From Roseibium hamelinense (GTDB lineage Bacteria > Pseudomonadota > Alphaproteobacteria > Rhizobiales > Stappiaceae): a stretch of DNA of 64,000 bases. Below are positions 16,886 to 25,228 of this stretch, one piece after another (position 1 is the first letter of the stretch; every line of letters begins with the position of its first letter). The translations under genes and the position numbers were made by a program. The notes under the pieces were generated by a model that saw only the letters and a list, made by a program, of their open reading frames with translations, did no database searches and was not told the origin of the DNA. Location of the stretch: positions 222,090-286,089 of the forward strand of contig NZ_VLLF01000008.1 of the NCBI RefSeq assembly GCF_007830545.1, given 5' to 3'.

Positions 16886-18334
16886 TCAGCTGGTGATGGC
16901 TTTCAACTCAAGAAAGTCGTTCAGGCCAAATTCGCCATATTCACGGCCGTTGCCGGACTGTTTGTATCCACCGAACGGCACGTCCCAATCGGGGCTGGCG
17001 CCGTTGATGTAAACGCTCCCGGCCCTCAGTTTTTTCGCAACGCGTTTCCCGCGATCTGGATCGCCGGTTTGAACATACGCCGCCAGGCCGTAGGGCGTAT
17101 CATTGGCGATATTGATTGCTTCGGCTTCACTGTCGAATAGAATAATCACCAGGACCGGGCCGAATATTTCTTCCCGGGCGACATGCATCTGGTTGGTCAC
17201 GTCAGCGAACAGCGTCGGCTTGACATAATAGCCGGCGCTCAATCCGTCGGGCTTGCCCAATCCGCCGGCGAGTAGCTTGGCGCCTTCCGCAATGCCTTTT
17301 TCGATGTGGCCTTGGATCCTGTCATATTGCAACTTGCTGACAACGGGGCCGATGTGATCGCCATCCTCTTCCGGGGAGCCTACTTGGGTGTCTTCGGCGC
17401 AGGTTGTCGCAAAATCCACCACATCCTGATAAACGGATCGCTCGACAAGCAGCCGTGTTGGCGCATCACAAGATTGGCCCGAGTTCGAAAAGCAGCTTTC
17501 GATCGAAAATCGAACGGCTGTCTCAAGATCCGCATCTGCAAATAGTATGTTCGGTGACTTTCCGCCGAGCTCCAAAGCCACGCGTTTGACTGTGGGCGCC
17601 GCATTCTGGGTCACAGAAGTGCCCGCCCGTGTTGAGCCAGTGAAGGAAATCATATCAATGTCCGGGTGGCTGGACAAAGCGGATCCGACCTCAGTTCCAT
17701 CACCGTTGACGTGATTGAAAACGCCCGCCGGACACCCGGCTTCATCGATGATTTCTGCGAACAATAGCGCGGAAAGCGGCGCTATTTCGCTGGGTTTGAG
17801 GATCATCGTGCAACCGGCAGCCAGTGCCGGAGCCACTTTGGCGACGATCTGATTGATCGGCCAGTTCCAGGGTGTAATCAGGCCGCACACGCCGACCGGT
17901 TCATGGCGTAGCAGGCTGCCTCCGCGCGGGCTGGGCCGTTCCCATTGGTGGGCACGCAGGGCTTCCAGGGTAGCCTCCAGATGACCAACTCCTGCAGGCG
18001 TCTGCTGTTCTTTTACAAACCTTTTCGGTGCGCCCATTTCAAGGCGGATTGCTTCATCCATGTCCGCACTTCGGCGTTGATACACCGTGAGAATCCGCTC
18101 CAATAAGGCGGCGCGCTCGTCGGGAGACGTTTCGGACCATGTTGCAAAAGCTGCCCTGGCTGCTCCGACTGCGTGGTCGACATCTTCCTGAGAACCCAGC
18201 GAAACAACGGCAATAGGCGCTTCGGTTGCCGGATTGATAACTGCGAAATCGTTGGGGACCGCTGGTTTGGTCCACCTGCCATTAATGTAAAACTGTCGGC
18301 TATCAAGCATGATCGGTCCGTTTTTTCTGGTCAT
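16886..18334 (-). CDS. NAD(P)-dependent aldehyde dehydrogenase
   Basis: A 482-residue enzyme oxidising an aldehyde to the acid. The cofactor segment is PWNWPINQIVAKVAPALAAG with KPSEIAPLS, the general base Glu lies in LELGGKSPNI, and the catalytic Cys in FSNSGQSCDAPTRLL. The C-terminal block is PFGGYKQSGNGREYGEFGL. Its ATG overlaps the stop of the upstream dehydrogenase gene (ATGA), so the two are translationally coupled and likely act in one pathway. The aldehyde is not known; it could come from the dioxygenase and aldolase encoded nearby. Confidence 0.92.
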   Translation of the reverse strand: MTRKNGPIMLDSRQFYINGRWTKPAVPNDFAVINPATEAPIAVVSLGSQEDVDHAVGAARAAFATWSETSPDERAALLERILTVYQRRSADMDEAIRLEMGAPKRFVKEQQTPAGVGHLEATLEALRAHQWERPSPRGGSLLRHEPVGVCGLITPWNWPINQIVAKVAPALAAGCTMILKPSEIAPLSALLFAEIIDEAGCPAGVFNHVNGDGTEVGSALSSHPDIDMISFTGSTRAGTSVTQNAAPTVKRVALELGGKSPNILFADADLETAVRFSIESCFSNSGQSCDAPTRLLVERSVYQDVVDFATTCAEDTQVGSPEEDGDHIGPVVSKLQYDRIQGHIEKGIAEGAKLLAGGLGKPDGLSAGYYVKPTLFADVTNQMHVAREEIFGPVLVIILFDSEAEAINIANDTPYGLAAYVQTGDPDRGKRVAKKLRAGSVYINGASPDWDVPFGGYKQSGNGREYGEFGLNDFLELKAITS

Positions 18335-19305
18335 TCAGCTGCGAGTGTTTGCGGCCCTTTTGGAACGACCTCATAGCCCGGTTCTTCCGGCTCGTCGTCA
18401 TGCATCTCACTTGGAAAGCCCGGGGCTTCAATTTTCAGGCCGGTGGCTTCCTCAAGGCGTTTGATGATGTTGGGTGACAACTCGCGCGGTCCAAACCGGT
18501 TGATACCATCTTTAAAGATCTGGTTCAGGAGAGGCGATACTTCCAGCGGCACCTCGTGGGTTTCTGCTATAGCCTGAAAAAGGCCGATGTCTTTTGAGAC
18601 AAGATCCATTGTGAAGGAGATATCGCGGGAGCCGTTCAAGATCACTTGGCTTTCGGTCTCATGCACAAAGGAGGTGCCGGAGGAAATTTTGATCGCCTCG
18701 TAGGAGATTCCCAGATCCATTCCCGCAGCTTTGCATGTAACAAGTGCCTCGGCCACTGACACGAGATTCGCGGTGGCCAGGTAGTTTGTAACCACTTTCA
18801 AAATTGATGCCGAACCGATGTCGCCGGTATGGAGAACGCGGCGCCCGAGCACCGTTAGAAACGGTAAGGCCTTATCAAACGTCGGGCGCGTGCATCCGGC
18901 GAAGATCGAAATGTTGCCCGTCGCTGCTCGGTGGCATCCGCCGGAGACCGGGCACTCGATCGCCTCGCCTCCCTTTGCGATTACAAGACCGGCGAGACGC
19001 TTGACCTCGTTCGCATCGGTGGTCGACATTTCAGCCCAAATTGTTCCTGGCCCAATTCCTTCCAAAATACCATTGGGTCCTTCAACAACGGCAGCGCAAG
19101 CAGCCGGACTGGGCAGGCATGTGATGACAACATCGCACGTTTGCGCCATCGTTTTCGGACTGCCCCCTTTAGTGGCTCCTTTTCGAGTGAACTCTTGGAT
19201 GAGGCTTTCTTCCAGATCGTGTACGACCAGTTCATAGCCGTTGCGCAATATGCTCCCGGCGAGCTTGCCGCCGACATTTCCAAGCCCGATGAACCCTACG
19301 CGCAT
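18331..19305 (-). CDS. 3-hydroxyisobutyrate dehydrogenase family NAD(P) oxidoreductase
   Basis: A beta-hydroxyacid dehydrogenase of about 324 residues. The N-terminus is the NAD(P) site VGFIGLGNVGGKLAGSI; the substrate loop is ECPVSGGCHRAATGNISIFAG, and the catalytic Lys sits in ILKVVTNYLATAN. I place the start at the ATG at 19305 because GGAG lies eight bases upstream; an in-frame ATG at 19317 would add four residues. The gene is coupled to the aldehyde dehydrogenase downstream. A LysR regulator is divergently encoded about 120 bases away. Confidence 0.88.
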   Translation of the reverse strand: MRVGFIGLGNVGGKLAGSILRNGYELVVHDLEESLIQEFTRKGATKGGSPKTMAQTCDVVITCLPSPAACAAVVEGPNGILEGIGPGTIWAEMSTTDANEVKRLAGLVIAKGGEAIECPVSGGCHRAATGNISIFAGCTRPTFDKALPFLTVLGRRVLHTGDIGSASILKVVTNYLATANLVSVAEALVTCKAAGMDLGISYEAIKISSGTSFVHETESQVILNGSRDISFTMDLVSKDIGLFQAIAETHEVPLEVSPLLNQIFKDGINRFGPRELSPNIIKRLEEATGLKIEAPGFPSEMHDDEPEEPGYEVVPKGPQTLAAE

Positions 19306-19422
19306 GTCCGTCTCCATTGCGAGTGCTGCTCAAATTCGATCGAAACACTGTGAGCGGCTTATCGTAGAAAGAGAAACGAATAAAAAACTGGACATTACTC
19401 GAAAAAATTTATCAATAGACGC

Positions 19423-20298
19423 ATGTCAAAATTCCCAAACTTGCTCTGGTTGCGCAGTTTTGAAGCAGTTGGCCGGCACGGCGGTTTTACGGCGGCGGGA
19501 GAGGAATTGGGACTAACCCAAGCAGCGATCAGCACGCATATCCGCTCGCTGGAAGCGGAGCTTGGCTATGTTTTGTTTGAGCGGTCAACGCGCAAAGTCT
19601 CACTGACAGAAATCGGCAAAGCTTATCTTCCGGCCGTGCGTCAAGCGTTCGATGATCTGTCGTTGTCGACCGAGGGTTTTTTCGGGGGACGCGGCAAGGA
19701 AACAGTGACCATTCGCGCGCCGATCTCGACTGCGACTCTAATCTTGTCCCCCGAAATTCCAGCGTTGCTTCGGCAAGAGCCAGGGCTGAGCATTCGGCTT
19801 GTTTCGGCAATATGGGCTGAAAACCTGCTCGAATCCAACATTGATATCGATATCAGGCTTGGGCATGGGCGTTGGCCTGGATGCCATGCTGACCCGCTTG
19901 GGATGGACCATATTCTACCGGTCGCCAGCAGAGACCTTTGTAGGAGCATCACTGCACCCGAGGACCTCGCCGACTGTCAAAAGATCCACATTTTGGGGTT
20001 CGAAGACCACTGGGCGCGATATTTTAAGGACTTGGGAATTGCCAGCACCAGTGCGCGGGGTGAAATCACAGTTGACACAACCCTCGCAGCGATTGAAATC
20101 GCGGCTTCGGGCGGAGGAGTGGCGCTAATTCTTGAGAGGGTTGCGCGGCGGCTGGCGGATCAGGAGCGACTGGCCATTGCGTTGAACCACTGCATTCCTT
20201 TGGGCCAAGACCACTTCTTGATTGAACACTGGGATACCCGCCCGCCCCGAATGGCGGTTGAGCGAGTCCGCACCTGGCTTCAGGCACTGTTTGCCTGA
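19423..20298 (+). CDS. LysR family regulator (GcvA-like)
   Basis: A 291-residue LysR regulator. The DNA-binding domain (LLWLRSFEAVGRHGGFTAAG, LGLTQAAISTHIRSLE) covers residues 6-65, and the effector domain has the IDIDIRLGHGRWPG motif of the GcvA/AmpR-like branch. It is divergent from the hydroxyacid/aldehyde dehydrogenase pair and probably controls it. Its last 19 bases overlap the end of another LysR gene on the opposite strand. Confidence 0.88.
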   Translation: MSKFPNLLWLRSFEAVGRHGGFTAAGEELGLTQAAISTHIRSLEAELGYVLFERSTRKVSLTEIGKAYLPAVRQAFDDLSLSTEGFFGGRGKETVTIRAPISTATLILSPEIPALLRQEPGLSIRLVSAIWAENLLESNIDIDIRLGHGRWPGCHADPLGMDHILPVASRDLCRSITAPEDLADCQKIHILGFEDHWARYFKDLGIASTSARGEITVDTTLAAIEIAASGGGVALILERVARRLADQERLAIALNHCIPLGQDHFLIEHWDTRPPRMAVERVRTWLQALFA

Positions 20299-21203
20299 AC
20301 AGTGGTTATGCTGTGTGCAGCCTCGCGTTTGAGCCATTCTACGACCGTCTTTGCGGGCCCGGGGTTACGGCACCTGTGTGACAAAACTGCATGATAACCA
20401 TCCCTCGGGATCAATGGTTCAAGGCCGGCGTGCACGAGATGGCTTTTTTCAACATGGTCGCCGGTGATTGAGCGCCACCCGAGCATGACGCCGTGGCCGG
20501 ACATGGCCGCTTGGGTCGCCTGTACATAATTGGAAAACCTGAGTCCTTTGGCAGATTCCGCAGCGTGTTGGTTGGTTCGCGAAAGATATTGCGGCCAGTT
20601 GACCCAGTGCCGGTCGGTGAAGTCAACGTGTATCAGGAAGGCGGATGCAAGGCCGGTTGTACTTTGGGCAATCCGTTGGGCCAGGGCCGGCGCGCAGACT
20701 GGTTCTATGCGCTCCGGGAAAAGCAGTGCCACCGTGCCATCTGCCCACCTGCCATCCCCATACCGGAGCGCAATGTCCGTACCGGCGCCAAGAACGGGAA
20801 CCTCTTGCTGAGTGGTCTGCACGTTGACAGCAATGTCGGGATGATCGAGGTAAAAGGCCTCCAATCGAGGCATAAGCCAATATGTTGCAAAGCCAATTGT
20901 GCAAGCGAGTGTGACGGATGAACTGTCTTCGCTTGTCAGTGTTCGAATGTCCTCAAGCGCCGCAGTTAGGCGTTCCAGATTGTCGGTGACGGCCTTGAGG
21001 AGGATGTCACCGGCCTCCGTCAGGCTTGCAGGACGTGTGGCTCGGTTCAGAAGCTGCGCGCCAATGTGTTCTTCAAGCTGGCGAAGCGCCTGGCTTACCG
21101 CTGGTTGGGAGACGTTGAGCTCCTTCGCAGCTTGTTTGACACCGCCTGCACGATGCACGGTCTCAAAGACCCCGAGAAGCCGAAGCGGTGGCAAACGGTA
21201 CAT
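20280..21203 (-). CDS. LysR family regulator (GcvA-like)
   Basis: A 307-residue LysR protein with the helix-turn-helix LLGVFETVHRAGGVKQAAKE and LNVSQPAVSQALRQLEE, and the GcvA-branch effector motif TDIALRYGDGRWADG. It is divergent from the dioxygenase-aldolase pair and separated from it by about 170 bases containing an ACTTAA/TTAAGT inverted repeat, so it is the likely regulator of that pair. Confidence 0.88.
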   Translation of the reverse strand: MYRLPPLRLLGVFETVHRAGGVKQAAKELNVSQPAVSQALRQLEEHIGAQLLNRATRPASLTEAGDILLKAVTDNLERLTAALEDIRTLTSEDSSSVTLACTIGFATYWLMPRLEAFYLDHPDIAVNVQTTQQEVPVLGAGTDIALRYGDGRWADGTVALLFPERIEPVCAPALAQRIAQSTTGLASAFLIHVDFTDRHWVNWPQYLSRTNQHAAESAKGLRFSNYVQATQAAMSGHGVMLGWRSITGDHVEKSHLVHAGLEPLIPRDGYHAVLSHRCRNPGPAKTVVEWLKREAAHSITTVQANSA

Positions 21204-21210
21204 ATCTGTA

Positions 21211-21235
21211 ACTTAAGCTATCGATTAATTTAAGT
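21211..21235. promoter_or_regulatory. Candidate LysR operator
   Basis: ACTTAA (21211-21216) and TTAAGT (21230-21235) are inverted around an AT-rich centre containing ATCGAT. It begins eight bases upstream of the LysR start codon and lies in the divergent gap before the dioxygenase. This placement suits an autoregulatory LysR site. Confidence 0.45.
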
Positions 21236-21370
21236 TCGGTTTTTATCGCCTTTTCAGATGTGTGAAGCAAGCTCATTCTTCAGATAAATATCTGCCTTGA
21301 AGGCGGGTCTGGGCAGAGTGCCGATGTTGCACTTACTCCGGGCCCGTTATTAACATAAGGAACTTGAGCG

Positions 21371-22501
21371 ATGCTCGGGACTGGCGAAGACGGCGTGTTG
21401 ATGACGGAAACCGGCTTGGAGGTGCCGATGCCGGACGGCATGTCGGCCTACTTCAATTACTATTGGCTTCGGGATAATTGCCCAACGTCCTTCGATTTCG
21501 AAACGCGTGAGCGTGTTTTTGATGTTTTTGGGTTAGACACTGGGCCAAAAGCGCAGTCTGCGGTGATCACCGGTGGGCATTTGGAAATTGTCTGGCAGGG
21601 CACGGATCATGTCACCCGTATGCCGCTGGCCTTTCTTCAGGAATATGCAACCCCCGGTCAGAGGGAGGACACCGCGAATCTGGTCAAGACACCCTGGTAC
21701 TCCGACCACTATTCAAACCTGACACGGATCTCCAACGCCGAATTGACAGCGGATCAGCAGGCGCTCAAAGCATGGGTTCATGCGATGCTCACCGACGGTG
21801 TAGCGCTTCTGACTGGGCTTCCCGACACAGATGAGGCCCTGTTTGAAACAGCGCGCATGCTTGGGCATGTCCGGCCGAGCTATTTTGGTCATTCGTTTGA
21901 GGTGAAGACACACATCAAACCGACCAATCTTGCGTTTACGTCAAAGGCATTGCCTCTGCATACGGATTTGCCGTCAGAGGACTTCGCACCGGGCGTTCAG
22001 TTCCTTCATTGCCGGGCCAATTCGGTCGAAGGGGGGGACAGTCTGTTCGTCGATGGCCTCGCGGTTGCTGAGGATTTCCGCGCGCTCTATCCCGATGATT
22101 TCAAACTCTTAGTTGAGACAGATATCCCCTATTATTGCGAGCATGACACGTTCGACATGCGGGCCCGGCAGCGGGTGATCGAACTCGACGAATCCGGAAA
22201 TATTTCCGGCGTAACGATAAGCCAGCATCATTCCGATGTCTCGGATTTGCCGCAAAGACTGCTCGACAGGTACTACCCTGCGTTCTGCCGGTTTGGACGG
22301 ATGATGCGTGATAAGAAATACATGATGCGCTTCCGTTTGAACGCGGGAGAGTGCATCGTATTTGACAATCATCGCATCGTTCATGGCCGGGCGGCCTATT
22401 CGGCGACCAGCGGAGAGCGCCATCTGCGCGGGTGTTATATAGACCGGGGCGAAATGCGCTCGACCTATCGCGTTTTGGCCGGAACCGGGAGATTCCAGTG
22501 A
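21371..22501 (+). CDS. TauD/TfdA family dioxygenase, gamma-butyrobetaine-hydroxylase-like
   Basis: A 376-residue Fe(II)/2-oxoglutarate dioxygenase. The N-terminal domain (YYWLRDNCPTSFDFETRER) resembles the small domain of gamma-butyrobetaine and trimethyllysine hydroxylases, but has only one Cys where the zinc-binding members have several, so zinc binding looks lost. The catalytic core carries HTD (His197, Asp199 in LPLHTDLPSEDF) and the distal His in FDNHRIVHGRAAY. It is coupled to a class II aldolase gene. Hydroxylation next to a carbon bond followed by aldol cleavage is a reasonable but untested scheme. Confidence 0.82.
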   Translation: MLGTGEDGVLMTETGLEVPMPDGMSAYFNYYWLRDNCPTSFDFETRERVFDVFGLDTGPKAQSAVITGGHLEIVWQGTDHVTRMPLAFLQEYATPGQREDTANLVKTPWYSDHYSNLTRISNAELTADQQALKAWVHAMLTDGVALLTGLPDTDEALFETARMLGHVRPSYFGHSFEVKTHIKPTNLAFTSKALPLHTDLPSEDFAPGVQFLHCRANSVEGGDSLFVDGLAVAEDFRALYPDDFKLLVETDIPYYCEHDTFDMRARQRVIELDESGNISGVTISQHHSDVSDLPQRLLDRYYPAFCRFGRMMRDKKYMMRFRLNAGECIVFDNHRIVHGRAAYSATSGERHLRGCYIDRGEMRSTYRVLAGTGRFQ

Positions 22502-23262
22502 ATGCTGTGAGCGAACTTTCACCTGACAAGACTGGGACGGATGAGCAGGCTCTGCGTGAGGATTTGGCAGCCGCGTTCAGAATTGCAGTTATATTTGGCT
22601 GGCATGAATCCGTCGGAAATCATTTTAGCGCAGCTGTCTCAGAGGATGGGTCAAAGTTCCTCATGAACCCGAAGTGGCGGCACTTTTCGGAGGTTTGCGC
22701 GAGCAATTTGCTGCTACTGGATGCGCATAACGAACAAGGGATGGATGTGCCGGATGCGCCTGATCCGTCGGCGTGGTGTATCCACGGGACCGTTCACCGG
22801 GTAAACCCTGCTGCTCGTGTACTGTTTCACTGCCACCCGCCAAACGCCACGGCGCTCGCCACGCTTCAAGACCCGTCCTTGAAGCCTATAGATCTCAACA
22901 CAGCCCGCTTTTACGGAAAAGTGGCGGTCGACTTGGGATTTGGCGGAATGGCGGATGAAGCCGAAGAAGGGCGGCGGATTGCCGAAACGCTAGGCAACAA
23001 GCCTATCCTGATCATGGGGAATCACGGTGTATCCGTGGCTGCGGCCAACATTCCCGAAGCGTTTGAGCATCTGTATTTTTTCGAGCGCGCCGCTGAAACG
23101 CTCCTGAAGGCTTACGCAACCGGCCAGCCATTGGCCGTCATGTCAGACAACTTGGCTGCCAATACAGCTGCCGAATGGGAGCCTTACAACGGCATGGGGC
23201 ATGCACATTTCGATTATTGGAAGCGACGGGTTGAAGCAGAACAGCCTGACTTCAAGCGTTAG
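22498..23262 (+). CDS. Class II aldolase/adducin family protein
   Basis: A zinc-dependent aldolase-type protein of about 254 residues. The metal-binding pair is in VLFHCHPPNATAL, with a third His in ILIMGNHGVSVAA; FGWHESVGNHFSAAV is the conserved N-terminal loop. The GTG at 22498 overlaps the dioxygenase stop (GTGA) and has GGGAG upstream, so coupling decides the start; the open frame begins earlier, at 22432. Members cleave phosphorylated sugars or non-phosphorylated hydroxy acids; the substrate here probably comes from the dioxygenase. Its 3' end overlaps the GH3 gene by 11 bases. Confidence 0.85.
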   Translation: MNAVSELSPDKTGTDEQALREDLAAAFRIAVIFGWHESVGNHFSAAVSEDGSKFLMNPKWRHFSEVCASNLLLLDAHNEQGMDVPDAPDPSAWCIHGTVHRVNPAARVLFHCHPPNATALATLQDPSLKPIDLNTARFYGKVAVDLGFGGMADEAEEGRRIAETLGNKPILIMGNHGVSVAAANIPEAFEHLYFFERAAETLLKAYATGQPLAVMSDNLAANTAAEWEPYNGMGHAHFDYWKRRVEAEQPDFKR

Positions 23263-24445
23263 GCTCGCTGGGCGTCACCGATGATGGCGTAGAACCGTTG
23301 GTTAGCCGTGCTTTTGCAGCACGAATACGCTCATAAGAACGATGGATTTGGTCTTTGGGGATTCTGCCCGACATTACCGCGCGGACAATAGCCTGATTGA
23401 TACGCCGTCCAAGATTGGGGTCATTCCGTCCGTAACTCGATGCGATGATCATGTCATTTCCGGCAGCTATTGCCGCTATGGCGGCCTGTTCAACCGTCAT
23501 ACGGCTGGAAATCGCATCCATTTCCAGATCGTCGGTAATCAGAATAGTGGTCTGGCCGGCAATGGCGCGTGCCTGGCGTGTTGCTTTCCGGGACATTGAT
23601 GCGGGCGTTCCAGGTGCGTCTGAGAAATCCGGGTGAACGAGATGCGCCATCATGATCATGTCGGCGTGCCTTGTCTGCGCGAGCTGTTGAAATGGGACAA
23701 GTTCTTCCGGTTGCCAGACGTCGGTGATGTCTGGCAACACGGTGTGACTGTCCTGTTTCGAGCTGCCGTGGCCAGGGAAGTGTTTCAGGCTTGTTAGAAT
23801 GTTGACTGCATGGTGTGCAGATATAAACATACCTCCACAACGTGACACGGTTTCGGACTTGTCAGAGTAGCTCCGGCCAAGATGGCCGATGATCGGATTA
23901 TCCAGGTTAATGTTTAGATCAACCACTGGTCCGAAGTTGAGATTGATCCCGAGGGCGCGGAGGCCTCGAGCAAGTGTGGCATACTGTTCCTGCGCATTAG
24001 ATCCGGCGCACCCGCCAGTGTTCTCGGCAAACTCGGCAGCGGACGGCCATCTTGGAAATCCTTTCCGCGGCTGAAGGCGCTGAACAGCACCGCCTTCTTG
24101 GTCGACCGAAATGAAAGGTGTTGGATCAACGTGATTGGTGAGATCACCAACGAGTTGATGCACCTGTGCCGGTGATTGAATGTTTCTGCCGAGCAGGATC
24201 ACGCCGCCAATCGTTCCGTTGTGAAGCTGATCGGAAATGGTGCGCACACTTGCGTCATGCACACTCTGTCCATTGAAGCCGATGACAATTGTCTGCCCAA
24301 CTTGTCGTTCCAAGTCAGTGAGGGCTTTGGTGACGTGATCGCTCGGCATTCGGGCGGGCTGGAATGCAAAACCGCCAGCCCAAAGAACAGCAAACACGGC
24401 GCACATTATTGAAAGTAAATTGGAATCTCGCGTTTTGGTGCTCAC
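23252..24445 (-). CDS. Glycoside hydrolase family 3 protein (beta-N-acetylhexosaminidase-like), exported
   Basis: A 397-residue GH3 enzyme related to NagZ but with an N-terminal hydrophobic segment (LLSIMCAVFAVLWAGGFAF), so it is likely periplasmic or membrane-anchored rather than cytosolic. Motifs are FISVDQEGGAVQRLQP, the His-containing loop KHFPGHGSSKQDSH used as general acid/base in NagZ-type enzymes, and the nucleophile Asp in ITDDLEMDAIS. It would remove N-acetylglucosamine from muropeptides or chitin-like substrates. The gene stands alone. Confidence 0.86.
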   Translation of the reverse strand: MSTKTRDSNLLSIMCAVFAVLWAGGFAFQPARMPSDHVTKALTDLERQVGQTIVIGFNGQSVHDASVRTISDQLHNGTIGGVILLGRNIQSPAQVHQLVGDLTNHVDPTPFISVDQEGGAVQRLQPRKGFPRWPSAAEFAENTGGCAGSNAQEQYATLARGLRALGINLNFGPVVDLNINLDNPIIGHLGRSYSDKSETVSRCGGMFISAHHAVNILTSLKHFPGHGSSKQDSHTVLPDITDVWQPEELVPFQQLAQTRHADMIMMAHLVHPDFSDAPGTPASMSRKATRQARAIAGQTTILITDDLEMDAISSRMTVEQAAIAAIAAGNDMIIASSYGRNDPNLGRRINQAIVRAVMSGRIPKDQIHRSYERIRAAKARLTNGSTPSSVTPSEPNA

Positions 24446-24775
24446 GTCAGATTGCCTGTAATGATTTTTCTTTGTCTACCGTTTCCTAAAAATCCGGTGA
24501 AATTACGGAAACGGTGAGCAATACAGAAAGTCAAACGGTCTTACGTATAAAAATTTACGAAAAATGTAATATTCAAAAATAGTGAAATATATATCAATGA
24601 ATTATTCTGAAAACCAAATTTGTAAATGCGATAATACTGATAATTGGAAATATCTGGAGAATAAATACGAAAATTAACGCTCGAATAATTGAGTCGACGC
24701 ACTATTGTGGATCAAAGGTTGCAGGTGCGGCGTTTAATATTTCGAGGCTTTAACGTGACAGGTGCCAAGCTTTCA
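24446..24775. other. AT-rich intergenic region with a 9-bp inverted repeat
   Basis: The stretch is markedly richer in A and T than its surroundings. ACCGTTTCC (24478-24486) is exactly inverted at 24507-24515 with a 20-base spacer. A frame from the TTG at 24689 crosses the end, but the conserved receiver domain starts later. It probably holds promoters for the response regulator and possibly the 3' or control region of the GH3 gene. Confidence 0.5.
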
Positions 24776-25204
24776 ATGACGCCACAGAAAGTCCTGACGG
24801 TCGTGTTGATCGATGAAGATGATGACGATGTGTTCTTGATGAAGCGCGCGCTTGCGCGGCTGGATAGCACAGCCCAAGTCACCATAGAGGTCGTCAGTAT
24901 TCATTCTGGTCTGAGCGCGTTGAGTGATCTCAAGACGTTGCTGGCAAGAGGCATTCGTCCTTATTGCGTGTGCGTCGACACCGATGTGGAGGCTGCGGAC
25001 AGTATCAACCTTTTGTCGGCCATCAAATGTCAGGGAGAAACCCGCGACCTGCCTCTGGTTGTGCTGACGAGCGGCCAAGAACGAGAACACCAAGTCGCCC
25101 GTGCGTTGGGCGCAGATCATGTTTTTACCAAACCGGCGGGTGTCCGAGAGCTGGAAAAGCTGTTTCAAACAATTTTGGCGGGTGGAACGAAATTGGGAAC
25201 TTAA
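24776..25204 (+). CDS. Single-domain response regulator (receiver only)
   Basis: A receiver domain of about 142 residues with no output domain. The acidic pocket is VVLIDEDDDDVFLMKRAL, the phosphoacceptor lies in CVCVDTDVEAADS, the switch Thr/Ser in LVVLTSGQ and the Lys in FTKPAGV. The run DEDDDD and the KRAL helix recall Rcp1-type regulators paired with phytochrome-like kinases. The ATG at 24776 is closest to the domain, although the frame is open from 24689. The pseudokinase gene starts 24 bases after its stop, so they are probably one operon. Confidence 0.85.
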   Translation: MTPQKVLTVVLIDEDDDDVFLMKRALARLDSTAQVTIEVVSIHSGLSALSDLKTLLARGIRPYCVCVDTDVEAADSINLLSAIKCQGETRDLPLVVLTSGQEREHQVARALGADHVFTKPAGVRELEKLFQTILAGGTKLGT

Positions 25205-25228
25205 AAACGGCAATTTAGAGACGAGCTG

